Below are positions 7,150 through 15,708 of a stretch of DNA of 64,000 nucleotides, piece by piece. How positions within the stretch are numbered: the stretch's first letter is position 1; every line of letters begins with the position of its first letter. Source of the stretch: JBDHAC01 sp039588215 (lineage in GTDB: Bacteria; Gemmatimonadota; Gemmatimonadetes; Palauibacterales; Palauibacteraceae); contig JBDHAD010000004.1 of the NCBI GenBank assembly GCA_039588215.1, positions 1-64,000 on the forward strand. The letters run 5' to 3'. The position numbers were made by a program, and so were the translations under genes. The notes under the pieces were generated by a model. That model ran no database searches, was not told the DNA's origin, and worked only from the letters and a program-made list of their open reading frames with translations.

Positions 7150-9852
7150 TCAACCCTCGGGGTGCGGCTCCACCCGCACGGGGCACACCTTGAGCTCGGC
7201 GGTATGCGTAATGGGGTCGTATCCGCCACCGGTCAGGACGTTTACGGGCACGTCGGCGAAACTGAAGCTGGCGAACACGGTGCCCCGCGGGGAGCGATCG
7301 GTGGATTGAACCTTAATCTGCACGACGCCTCGCGGGCTCGTCACCATCGCGAACCCGCCATCCTCGAGGCCCCAGGCATCCACATCCGCCGGGTTCACCT
7401 CCAGGTGCTCCTCGGAGAGCAGATAGTCGATGCCTGCCGCGCGACCCGTCTGCGTGCGGGTATGATACGAGGCCAGCCGGCGTCCGGTGGTGAGCCACAC
7501 GGGAAACTCGTCGCTGATCGTCTCCGCGGGATCGCGGTACCGGATCAGCTTGAAGAGGCCGCGGCCGATGGGGAACTCGGTCTCGTGCAATCTCGGGGTC
7601 CCCGGGTGGTCCTTGCTCGGGACGGGCCATTGGTACTCGCTGTTCTCGATGCGGTCCCAGTCCAACCCGTAATAGATGGGCGAAAGCTCGCACAACTCGT
7701 TGAACACGTCTTTCGCGGACCCGAACTCGAACCCCCCGAAGCCCATGCGCTTCGCGATCTCGGACACGATCCACCAGTCCGGCTTCGCATCCCCCGGCGG
7801 CGGGACGGCCGCCCGAAGACGCTGGACCCGGCGCTCGGTGTTGGTGCACACACCGTCGGTCTCCCCCCACGCGGTCGCGGGGAGAACCACGTCGGCCAAC
7901 TCTGCGGTCTCGGTCATGAAGATGTCGATCACCACGAGGTGGTCGAGCGCCCTGAGCGCGCGCTCGCAGTGCTCGCGGTCGGGGTCCGATACGACGGTGT
8001 TCTCTCCGTTGATGATCATGGCCCGGATCCGATCGCCGCACATCTCGAGCGCCTGGACCTTGGTGGGTCCCTTCTCGAGGTCGGTCTTGCGTCCGTACGC
8101 TGCCTCGAACTTGGACTGGTGAACCGGATCCTCGACCGACTGAAAGCCCGCGTAGTTGTTGGGTAACGCACCCGCGTCACCGGCGCCCTGGATGTTGTTC
8201 TGACCGCGCATCGGATTGATCCCGGTGCCCTCCCGCCCGATGTTGCCGGTCATCAGAGCCAGGTTGCAGAGGCCCTGCACGTTGTCCACCCCGCAGATAT
8301 GCTCGGTTATACCCAGCGTGTAGTAGATGGCCCCCCGATCCGCCTTCCCGTACCACACCGCTGCCTGCTCGATCAAGCGGGCGTCGACGCCGGTGATCGA
8401 CTCCGCCCACTCCGGCGCATACTCGCGCACGTGCTCGAAGAAGGGTTCGCCCTCCGCGGTGCGCTCGGCCATGAACGCCTCATCGGCGAGTCCCTCGCGC
8501 TCGATCACATGAGCCATGGCGAGTAGCAGGGCGGAATCGGATCCCACGCGGATCGGCAGGTAGATGTCGGCGATCTCGGCGAGCGGGATGCGGCGCGGAT
8601 CGGCCACGATCAGCTTCGCCCCGCGCGCGAGCGCTCGCTTGATGCGGGTCGCGGCCACGGGGTGGCACTCGGTCATGTTGGTCCCGATGCAGAAGATCAC
8701 ATCGGGCTTCTCCATGTCCGCGAGCGGATTCGACATCGCCCCCCGTCCGATCGAGGCCGCCAGACCGGCGACCGTGGGGGCGTGTCAGGCACGGCTACAG
8801 TTGTCGATGTGGTTCGTCCCCAACCCGGCGCGCATCAGCCGCTGCATCATGTACGCAGCCTCGTGCGGTGCCCGACCGGAAGCCACGGCGTAGACGCTGT
8901 GCCGGCCGTGCCCGTCGACCGCCATCTTGAGCCCATCGGCCGCGCGGTCCAGCGCGGTGTCCCAATCGGTCTCGTGGAATCGGCCGTCCTCCCTCCGCAC
9001 GAGCGGGGCAGCAAGGCGGTCCGGGTGCTGGACGAAGTCGAACGCGAACTGTCCCTTCACGCATAGCGCCCCGTGGTTCGCGGGTCCATCCATCGCGGGC
9101 AGGACGCCGATCATGCGGTCGCCGCGGGTCATCACGTCCACGGAACACCCGACGCCGCAGTAGGGGCAAATCGTGCGCGTGGTCTCCGTCTCGCCGGGGA
9201 CGTCGGCATTGGCGAGCGCCTTCAGGTCGCCGAGCGCCCCGGTAGGACAGGTCTGGATGCATTGGCCACAGAACGTGCAAGCGGAGTCCTTGAGGAGCCC
9301 GTTGAACTCGGTCGTGATCTGGGTATCGAAGCCCCGGTTCATGATCGAGATCGCGTAATCCCCCTCCTGCTCCGCGCACACGCGGACACACCGGTAGCAC
9401 GAAATGCAATTCTCGTAATCACGCAGGATGAACGGGTTGTCGTCGTCGGGACGGCTGATTCCCGACCGGGTGCCTTCGAAACGCCCACCGCGGGCACCGT
9501 ATCGATCGACGAGCCCCTGCATCTGTTGCGATGCGTACCCGGAGAGCGGGTCCACGTCGATGTCCCGGTTCTCCGACGCGACCATCTCGAGCAGCACCCG
9601 GCGGTGCATCTCGAGCCGCGTGCTCCTGGTGGTGACGGCCATTCCGGGCTCCGCCCGGGTCGTGCAGGACGCGACGGGTACGCGGCTGCCCTCCACTTCT
9701 ACGATGCACAGCCGGCACCCACCGAAGGGCTCGAGTCGCGGGTCGTAGCACAGGTTGGGGATCTCTTTTTGGTGACGTTCCGCCACTTCGAAGATTGTCT
9801 CGCCCCGGCTGACCGGGACCTTTTCGTCATCCAGCGTGATCGTGAAGTCCAT
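7150..9852 (-). CDS. fdhA: NAD-type formate dehydrogenase catalytic subunit, selenocysteine-containing
   Basis: Molybdenum/tungsten bis-MGD subunit of about 900 residues that oxidises formate to CO2 and passes electrons to the diaphorase encoded just upstream. Order: 2Fe-2S domain (Cys35, 46, 49, 63), two ferredoxin-type clusters (CISCYRCVRVC; CTFCGQCIQTCP), the CPYCGVGC cluster, then the molybdopterin domains and a C-terminal cofactor-binding domain. An in-frame TGA at 8787-8785 falls at residue 356 in the context NCSRA-U-HAPTVAGL, exactly where formate dehydrogenases have Cys or Sec, and the frame continues without a gap. Read as two genes, each half would lack an essential part. The ATG at 9852 has a GGAGGG site; an ATG at 9876 overlaps the previous stop (ATGA) and is the alternative. 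selA, selB and selC are not in the window. Confidence 0.93.
8755..8787 (-). promoter_or_regulatory. SECIS-like hairpin directing selenocysteine at the fdhA UGA
   Basis: The minus-strand mRNA starts with UGA (8787-8785). Eleven bases later comes a 7-bp stem (8773-8767 with 8761-8755, one G-U pair) closed by the five-base loop GGUCU (8766-8762). The distance from the UGA and the GGUCU loop are the same as I recall for the Escherichia coli fdhF SECIS element, where SelB binds the apical loop. The U that is bulged in E. coli here sits opposite a G in the stem. The hairpin is also coding sequence (TVAGLAA). Confidence 0.82.
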
Positions 9853-9872
9853 CGAGTCGCTTCCCTCCGGGC

Positions 9873-11540
9873 TCATGATCGGTTCTCTACGTGCCGAGCG
9901 ACCTGCCCCGAAAAGTGCTTGAGTAGGCTCTCCGTGATGAGCGGCGCGGCCATTCCGAGTCCGCAGGCGCTCGTCTCCTTCATGGTTTGCGAGAGGTCGT
10001 TGACCTCGTCTATCCAGCTCGCGAGATCGGCGGGTCCTCCACCCTTGAGTCGCTCGACGAGCCGACGGGTGCCGATCCGGCACGGGAAACACTTCCCACA
10101 CGACTCCTCGGCGAAGAACTCCATCGACGAGCGCGCGATGTCGATCATGTCTCGGGAGTCGTCGAACACCATGACGCCCCCGGCGCCCAGGAACGATCCG
10201 TGTGCACGGATGCTGGGCTCGTCGAGGGTCACATTGAGAGCTTCCCCGGCGAGGAACCCTCCCGAGAGACCCGCCATGGTGACCGCCTGTATCGAGCGCC
10301 CGTCGGGAGGGCCACCGGCCCAGTCTTCCAGTAGCGTCTCGAGCGGGAACCCCATCGGGACCTCGTAATTGCCCGGACGCCGGATATCTCCGGAGAGGCT
10401 GATGACCTTCGTCCCCGCCTGATCGCCGACCCCCAGTCCTCGGTACCACTCCGCCCCGTGCGCCAGAATCGGTGGAACGGAGACGAGGGTTTCCACGTTG
10501 TTGACGACAGTCGGCAGATTCTCGTACCCGTGTGTGACCGGGAAGGGTGGGCGATTGCGAGGGAACGGGTGTGCGCCCTCGAGGCTGTTCAGGAGCGACG
10601 TCTCCTCGCCGCAGATGTACGCCCCGGCCCCGCGCCGCAGGTAGACGCGGAACGAGAGGCCACGCCCGAGAATGTCCTCACCCAGGAGACCCGCCGCTTC
10701 CGCCTCTTCAATCGCACGTTTCAGCGCCCGCGCCGTGTCGGGATACTCGTAGCGCAGGTAGATGAACCCACGCGTCGCGCCAGTGGCGTACGCCGCCAGG
10801 ATCATCCCCTCGAGCACGGCATGCGGGTCGTGGTCCATGATCGCCCGATCCTTGAAGCAGCCGGGCTCCCCTTCGTCCGCGTTGCACACGATCGTCTTCG
10901 GGCCGCCCACGGCATCCGCGACCGCGCTCCACTTCCGACCGGTCGGGAACCCGGCGCCGCCGCGTCCGGCCAGTCCGCTCTCGGAAACGAGGTTGACGAC
11001 CGCTGCCGGTGTCAGCTCGCCGAACGCACGTTCGAGTGCGGCATAGCCCCCCGTGCTACGGTAGCCCTCGATGCCGGCCCGACCTTCTTCCCGGATATGC
11101 CGAAACACGCACTCGTGGACGCCCTCGGGAGGACCGGGCGGAAGAGGAGATCGGCTCGCCACCGGCTCCGACCCGGGCCGCGCGATCAACACCCGGTCCT
11201 GCGCGAGCATCGGTACGGGCTCGTCGCAACGTCCGGGGCAGGGCATGGGTCGCGCACCCTCCAGCCCGGCGAGCAACTCGGACGAGCCGCGAAGGTAGCA
11301 GACGGGTCCGGTGCAAACTCGTGGCGTACCCCGACCGGCGGGCTCGCGCGAAAAATGGTGATAGAACGTCACTGTCCCGAAGAGATCCGCGATCGGGATG
11401 CGCAGCTCACGCGAGATCGCGTTGAGCGCGGGCTCCGAAAGGTGCCCGTCGCGCTCGTGAAATGCGTGCAGAAGAGGAAGGAGTGGGGCCGGCTCGCCAC
11501 GCCACACGTCGAAAATCTCCTGGTCCGACGGAGCGCTCAT
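9873..11540 (-). CDS. Formate dehydrogenase diaphorase subunit, NuoE-NuoF fusion
   Basis: A 555-residue NADH-linked electron-transfer subunit. Residues about 1-140 are a NuoE/FdsG-like thioredoxin-fold 2Fe-2S domain with cysteines in VCTGPVC and CPGRC. The rest is NuoF/FdsB-like, with the FMN/NADH site GRGGAGFPTGRKW, NADEGEPGCFKDR, and the 4Fe-4S site SCGKCFPCRIGT plus a distal Cys in SACGLG. It should carry electrons from the formate dehydrogenase subunit to NAD+. FdsG and FdsB are separate genes in well-studied systems; here they are one polypeptide. The ATG at 11540 follows GGAGGG by six bases, which decides it over upstream codons. The stop overlaps the alternative fdhA start (ATGA). fdhD is divergent, 164 bases away. 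Confidence 0.93.
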   Translation of the reverse strand: MSAPSDQEIFDVWRGEPAPLLPLLHAFHERDGHLSEPALNAISRELRIPIADLFGTVTFYHHFSREPAGRGTPRVCTGPVCYLRGSSELLAGLEGARPMPCPGRCDEPVPMLAQDRVLIARPGSEPVASRSPLPPGPPEGVHECVFRHIREEGRAGIEGYRSTGGYAALERAFGELTPAAVVNLVSESGLAGRGGAGFPTGRKWSAVADAVGGPKTIVCNADEGEPGCFKDRAIMDHDPHAVLEGMILAAYATGATRGFIYLRYEYPDTARALKRAIEEAEAAGLLGEDILGRGLSFRVYLRRGAGAYICGEETSLLNSLEGAHPFPRNRPPFPVTHGYENLPTVVNNVETLVSVPPILAHGAEWYRGLGVGDQAGTKVISLSGDIRRPGNYEVPMGFPLETLLEDWAGGPPDGRSIQAVTMAGLSGGFLAGEALNVTLDEPSIRAHGSFLGAGGVMVFDDSRDMIDIARSSMEFFAEESCGKCFPCRIGTRRLVERLKGGGPADLASWIDEVNDLSQTMKETSACGLGMAAPLITESLLKHFSGQVARHVENRS

Positions 11541-11704
11541 CCGCGACCCTCCACCGCGCAAAACGGCCTACCGGGGTGGAATCGTCGCATGCCCCGGCCC
11601 TTTGTGGACGAAGCTGAACACTAACCCGCCTTCGCCGCGGGCGGCAACGATGTAACTTGCGGGAATGTTGGCTTCGATTCGCGCCGTGCCCCACTGACCG
11701 CGGG

Positions 11705-12562
11705 ATGATCACTCCCCGGCGAAATGCCGCGCCGGTCGACATCCGCCGTGTACGCGACGACCGGGACCAGTCCCGTCGCGACACGGTCGCCGTCGAAGAG
11801 CCGATGGAGATCCGGCTGGCCGTCCGCGAGGGAAAAGACGTCGTCGAGCATTCTGTCTCGGTGACGATGCGCACGCCCGGGGATGACTTCGAGCTCGCGG
11901 CAGGCTTTCTGTTCAGCGAGGGAATCCTGGCGGGCAGGAGCGATGTGGCCGAGCTGCGGTACTGCACGGACGTCGAGCCGCAGGAATACAACATCGTGAC
12001 GGTCCAACTACGCGATCGCGTGTCATTCGACCCTTCCGTTCTCACCCGTAATTTCTACACGACCTCCAGCTGCGGCGTGTGCGGGAAGGCCTCGTTGGAG
12101 GCTGTGCAGATACGGGGCTGCTCACCGTTGCCCGACGGGCCGCTCCGCATGGAGCCCACAGCGCTGCGTACCGTACCGGACGCCTTGTTGACGCGGCAGT
12201 CGGTGTTCGAGCGGACGGGCGGCATCCACGCTGCCGGGCTGTTCGATGGGAGTGGCGGCCTGGAGCTGTTGCGCGAGGACGTGGGGCGACACAACGCGGT
12301 GGACAAGGTGATTGGACACGCATTCCTGGATGAAGCTCTTCCGCTAGGAGTCCATTTCCTCGCCGTGAGCGGTCGCACGTCCTTCGAGATCATGCAGAAA
12401 GCGCTCGCCGCGGGGATCGCGATCGTGATCGCCGTGGGAGCGCCCTCCAGCCTCGCGGTAGACGTGGCGAGACAGTTCAACATGACGCTCGTGGGCTTCG
12501 CGAAATCGAGCGGTTTCAACGTGTACGCGGGCGGGCAAAGAATCGCTGGCGGAACGTCCTGA
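11705..12562 (+). CDS. fdhD: FdhD, sulfurtransferase for formate dehydrogenase maturation
   Basis: A 285-residue FdhD-family protein that moves sulfur from a cysteine desulfurase to the molybdenum cofactor of formate dehydrogenase. The conserved CxxC is seen at Cys123/Cys126 (SSCGVCGK), followed by GGIHAAGLF, the strongly conserved EDVGRHNA and SGRTSFEI. The ATG at 11705 is preferred to a TTG 48 bases upstream because the added residues do not match the family; its ribosome site is weak. The gene is divergent from the formate dehydrogenase operon, so the 164-base gap (11541-11704) should hold both promoters. I saw no clear box there. Confidence 0.93.
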   Translation: MITPRRNAAPVDIRRVRDDRDQSRRDTVAVEEPMEIRLAVREGKDVVEHSVSVTMRTPGDDFELAAGFLFSEGILAGRSDVAELRYCTDVEPQEYNIVTVQLRDRVSFDPSVLTRNFYTTSSCGVCGKASLEAVQIRGCSPLPDGPLRMEPTALRTVPDALLTRQSVFERTGGIHAAGLFDGSGGLELLREDVGRHNAVDKVIGHAFLDEALPLGVHFLAVSGRTSFEIMQKALAAGIAIVIAVGAPSSLAVDVARQFNMTLVGFAKSSGFNVYAGGQRIAGGTS

Positions 12563-12574
12563 GGGCACCGGCGA

Positions 12575-12593
12575 GGGCGCTGGTCGGGCGCCC
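12575..12593 (+). terminator. Possible terminator hairpin after fdhD
   Basis: GC-only 6-bp stem (12575-12580 with 12588-12593) and 7-nt loop, 12 bases after the fdhD stop. No T-run follows, so intrinsic termination is uncertain. Confidence 0.35.
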
Positions 12594-12606
12594 CCGCTGG
12601 CGCCCT

Positions 12607-12676
12607 GCTCGCTGCTGGCTCCTCATTACCGCTGGCCCCCCGCTCGCTGCTGGCTCCTCGTTACCGCTGGCCCCCC
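12607..12676. repeat. 35-bp tandem direct repeat, two copies
   Basis: Two adjacent 35-base units (12607-12641 and 12642-12676) beginning GCTCGCTGCTGG and differing at one base (A/G). Partial versions of the unit flank both sides. The repeat lies in the gap between the converging fdhD and DinB-like genes. No function is evident; replication slippage is the simplest origin. Confidence 0.9.
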
Positions 12677-12723
12677 GCTGGCCGCTCGCTACCCAGCGAA
12701 CCAGGCTTCCGCACCTCGACCTG

Positions 12724-13290
12724 TTAGAAGAGCTGCTGCTGGGGCACCGGTACGCCGTGCGCGTGCAAGTAGGGTACGAGCTGGCCGCGCGTCCACATCG
12801 CGTGCTCGAGCGCGAACGTGCAAACGCGCCACCTGGTCATCGGACGGCCGAAGAACGTCACCTCCTCCGCCAGCTCCTCTGTCGACAAACGCTTCATGCG
12901 CTCGATGATCCAGTCGTAGGAACGCGCGACGGCGTCGGCCAGCGCCTGCTTGTCGTTCAAGATCACCGCCGAGTCTCCGAAGCCACCTGGGGGCTCCTCA
13001 CCGAATGCGGCGCTGGCCACGAACAGGTTGTTGGCACCGTGCTCCACCTGCTCCGCGAAGTCGCGCACGTCCTCGTTGGGTGCCCAACGCAGGGCCGAGT
13101 CAGGGATCGCCAGTGCCATGGAGACATCCCAGGTCTTGAAGCGCTCGAACGCGTTGACCAGGTACTCCTTCATGGCGCCCATCTGCGCGTCGCTCGCGTC
13201 CTGCGCGCTCGCCGGCCGAGGCGCCATGGCGATCGTGGCGACGAGGACAGCGAGACCGATCCTTCCGAGTGTGTGGGAAAACGATTTCAT
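12724..13290 (-). CDS. Exported DinB-like protein
   Basis: A 188-residue protein with a Sec signal peptide (cleavage near ASAQ, about residue 29) and a DinB/YfiT-type four-helix bundle. The three-histidine metal site typical of the fold can be traced to His in VEHGANN, EHAMWTRGQ and YLHAHG. DinB-fold proteins include thiol-dependent transferases and many of unknown role; the exported form is common in Gemmatimonadota-like genomes. A strong GGAGGG site precedes the ATG. It is a single gene with no operon partner. The enzymatic role is unknown. Confidence 0.82.
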   Translation of the reverse strand: MKSFSHTLGRIGLAVLVATIAMAPRPASAQDASDAQMGAMKEYLVNAFERFKTWDVSMALAIPDSALRWAPNEDVRDFAEQVEHGANNLFVASAAFGEEPPGGFGDSAVILNDKQALADAVARSYDWIIERMKRLSTEELAEEVTFFGRPMTRWRVCTFALEHAMWTRGQLVPYLHAHGVPVPQQQLF

Positions 13291-13420
13291 CCGTACCCTC
13301 CGTTCTCGTTGTGAGCGCTGGTTCGTGCGCTGAGCTTCTCTTGCGAGCGCCGCGGCCCGGCCGCTCAGGCCGCGACCGAAGTCGTTATGCCCGCTGCTTG
13401 GCCCGCTGCTTGGCCTCGGA

Positions 13421-14485
13421 TCACTTTCGCTCGTTTCCCGTCGCCGGAGCGGCGGCGCCGTTGGTGTCGACCCCGATGTCCAGCCCGATTAGGCTGGCGG
13501 GATCCACGTTGAGGCCGTTCACGTATGCCGACCAGTGGAGGTGTGGGGCCGTGGAGCGACCGGTGGAGCCGACCCGCCCGAGCAGTTGGCCGGGCTCGAC
13601 CATGTCACCCTCGGCCACGTCGAGCGCGGACAGGTGAAAGTACGCGGTCACGAGTCCGAGCCCATGATCCAGATACACGGCGTTGCCCTGGTAGAAGAAG
13701 TCACCCACCAGGGTGACACGCCCGGCGGCCGGCGCTCGGACGGGTGTCCCGCTGCTCCCCCTCAGATCCAGCCCCAGGTGCCGGCTGCGCGTGATACCGT
13801 TGAACACGCGACGCTGACCGAAAGGGCTCGTGAATTCCGGTGGTCGCGGCCACTCGAAGGAAGTGCCTGGCAGCCATTCCGGACTCGTCGCGCGCAGGGC
13901 CGTCCGTATGTGCTCCTGGTCTTCGCGGATGCGCGCCTGCACCTCGGGCCGGTCCTCGCCCCGCGGCGCGACCCGGAGACGAGTGGAGGCGTACCGCCGT
14001 TCCCGAGCGAGGACCACGAGCTCGTCGTGGAACGCCCCCGTTCCGTGCCTGTACCGCGCCACGAGCTCGAGCGGGCCCGCGCTGTCGATCGGGAGCGCCA
14101 CGAGGCCGATCCAGCCACCGTCGGTGCGGGCGAGACTCACCTCGCGACCCGCCAGCTCGAGGTGAAGCGGCCCCGCCTCGTGGGATCCGGGGGCTCCTCG
14201 AACTCGGATCGCGAGGACGCTTCCCTGCGACGGTCGCTGCGGACTCCACGTGATCCTGGGCCCGCTGATGGGAAGAGGCGGAGCTTCGAGCGAGCGGAGC
14301 GGGATTGCCGGGACGGTTGAACGCGAGAGGCGTGAGAGGGCGGTGTGCCCGATCGAAGCCGCCTCGATGGTGACCGGTGGGGGCGGCTCGGGGATAGTGA
14401 GCGCGCAACCGCCCAGCAATGTCGGCATCCACCAGAAAACGAGTGGAGCACCACGTCGACGCTCCCGCGCCTGACATCCCCTCAA
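13421..14485 (-). CDS. M23-family peptidoglycan peptidase, lipoprotein
   Basis: A 354-residue LytM/M23 metallopeptidase, expected to cut peptidoglycan cross-bridges or activate other hydrolases in the periplasm. The lipobox is LLGGC (Cys at about 27). A beta-rich N-terminal region (about 60-170) is followed by the M23 domain near the C-terminus, with zinc ligands in RHLGLDLRG and in PHLHWS. All catalytic histidines are present, so it is probably active. The start is TTG at 14485, supported by a GGAGG site about eight bases upstream; no ATG gives a workable signal peptide. It is transcribed divergently from the LIC_10091-like gene. Confidence 0.87.
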   Translation of the reverse strand: MRGCQARERRRGAPLVFWWMPTLLGGCALTIPEPPPPVTIEAASIGHTALSRLSRSTVPAIPLRSLEAPPLPISGPRITWSPQRPSQGSVLAIRVRGAPGSHEAGPLHLELAGREVSLARTDGGWIGLVALPIDSAGPLELVARYRHGTGAFHDELVVLARERRYASTRLRVAPRGEDRPEVQARIREDQEHIRTALRATSPEWLPGTSFEWPRPPEFTSPFGQRRVFNGITRSRHLGLDLRGSSGTPVRAPAAGRVTLVGDFFYQGNAVYLDHGLGLVTAYFHLSALDVAEGDMVEPGQLLGRVGSTGRSTAPHLHWSAYVNGLNVDPASLIGLDIGVDTNGAAAPATGNERK

Positions 14486-14545
14486 CCCGACGACCTCCTG
14501 ACTGTGGTTTGCTGCAGGTCCCGGCAGGACCCAGCTTCAGACGCC

Positions 14546-15676
14546 ATGAACGAGCGTCTATTGATTGCGCCCTTACCCCGTATCCTGGCGGTCTGTGCCC
14601 TGGCCGTCTCGTGCGCCGGGCGAGGTGCGGAGTCCGGAGCGGCGGACCGAGCGTTCCCGGAACTCACCGCGGCTCTCTCCGAGTCTGGCGGATACTTCGA
14701 CACCGACAACCCGATCTCGAACGAGCGCTCCTATCTGCATGCCGTGACGGACCTCGAAGAGGCCGGAGTCACCGGTGGTGCCTACCTGGGGGTCGGACCT
14801 GAACAGAACTTCTCCTATATCGCGGCGATCGATCCCGAAATCGCGATCCTCGTGGACATACGACGTGATAATGTCCTGGAGCACCTGATCTTCAAGGCGT
14901 TGTTCGCGGAGTCGGCCAACCGGTTCGAGTACGCGTGCCTCTTGTTCGGACGCCCGGTGCCAAATGATCTCGAAGCGATGACGGGCGCCGCCGTCGAGGG
15001 GCTGATCGAGTACCTGGACCAGACTCCTGCGACTCGTGCTTCGCGTCGGGCGGCGCGCGATCGGGTGGATCGCGCGATCCACGGCTTCGGACTCGAGCTG
15101 GACGATGCGGATTTAGCGACAATCGACCGCTTCCACGGCGAATTCATCGATGCCGGGCTCGACTTGCGGTTCCGCAGCCACGGACGCGCGCCGCGCTTCT
15201 ACTACCCGACGTACCGGGACATGCTGCTAGAGGTCGATCGGCGCGGCCGGCGGGCCAACTACTTGGCCTCGGAGAAGCTGTTCCGGACGATCCAGACACT
15301 CCAGCGTCAGGACCGGATCGTGCCGGTCGTCGGCGACTTGGCCGGTGATCACGCGCTGCGCGCAATCGGGAAATACCTCTCCCGCCGCGGCTCGACCGTG
15401 TCCGCCGTCTACACCTCGAATGTCGAGTTCTATCTGTTCGGCTCGGGATCGTTCGTGCGCTTCATCGACAACCTGCGGCACCTGCCGATCGACGACCGGT
15501 CTGTCATCATCAGAAGCGTGTTCCACAGCCTTCGAGGCCCACACCCGCGCGCCGTTCCCGGGTACTACAGCACACAACTCCTCCAGCGCGTGGATGTCCT
15601 GTTGCGGAGAGTCAGCGAGGGTGTCTACCGCGACTACTGGGATGTCGTCACGCAGGACGTCCAAACAGGCCCCTGA
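14546..15676 (+). CDS. LIC_10091-like protein, probable lipoprotein
   Basis: A 376-residue protein with an N-terminal hydrophobic segment and a lipobox-like AVSCAG. It resembles the uncharacterised family named after Leptospira LIC_10091, recognised here by LGVGPEQNFSY, IDPEIAILVDIRRDN and a C-terminal region with VYTSNVEFYLF. The DIRRDN segment recalls the acidic loop of SAM-binding Rossmann folds, and a methyltransferase-like fold has been suggested for the family, but no substrate is known. Export by a signal sequence would be odd for a SAM enzyme. The ATG at 14546 is chosen because upstream codons overlap the divergent gene. The function is unassigned. Confidence 0.72.
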   Translation: MNERLLIAPLPRILAVCALAVSCAGRGAESGAADRAFPELTAALSESGGYFDTDNPISNERSYLHAVTDLEEAGVTGGAYLGVGPEQNFSYIAAIDPEIAILVDIRRDNVLEHLIFKALFAESANRFEYACLLFGRPVPNDLEAMTGAAVEGLIEYLDQTPATRASRRAARDRVDRAIHGFGLELDDADLATIDRFHGEFIDAGLDLRFRSHGRAPRFYYPTYRDMLLEVDRRGRRANYLASEKLFRTIQTLQRQDRIVPVVGDLAGDHALRAIGKYLSRRGSTVSAVYTSNVEFYLFGSGSFVRFIDNLRHLPIDDRSVIIRSVFHSLRGPHPRAVPGYYSTQLLQRVDVLLRRVSEGVYRDYWDVVTQDVQTGP

Positions 15677-15708
15677 GGAACTCGAGCGGGTCGCCTACTC
15701 GATCCCTC

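Noticed and set aside
7150..10449. Two separate genes (an N-terminal formate dehydrogenase piece ending at 8785 and a second piece starting at ATG 8736)
   Set aside because: The pieces are in one frame, separated only by a TGA at the conserved Sec/Cys site with a SECIS-like hairpin, so a single selenoprotein is the better reading.
12607..12676. CRISPR-like array
   Set aside because: The two 35-bp units are directly adjacent with no spacers and no cas genes are in the window.
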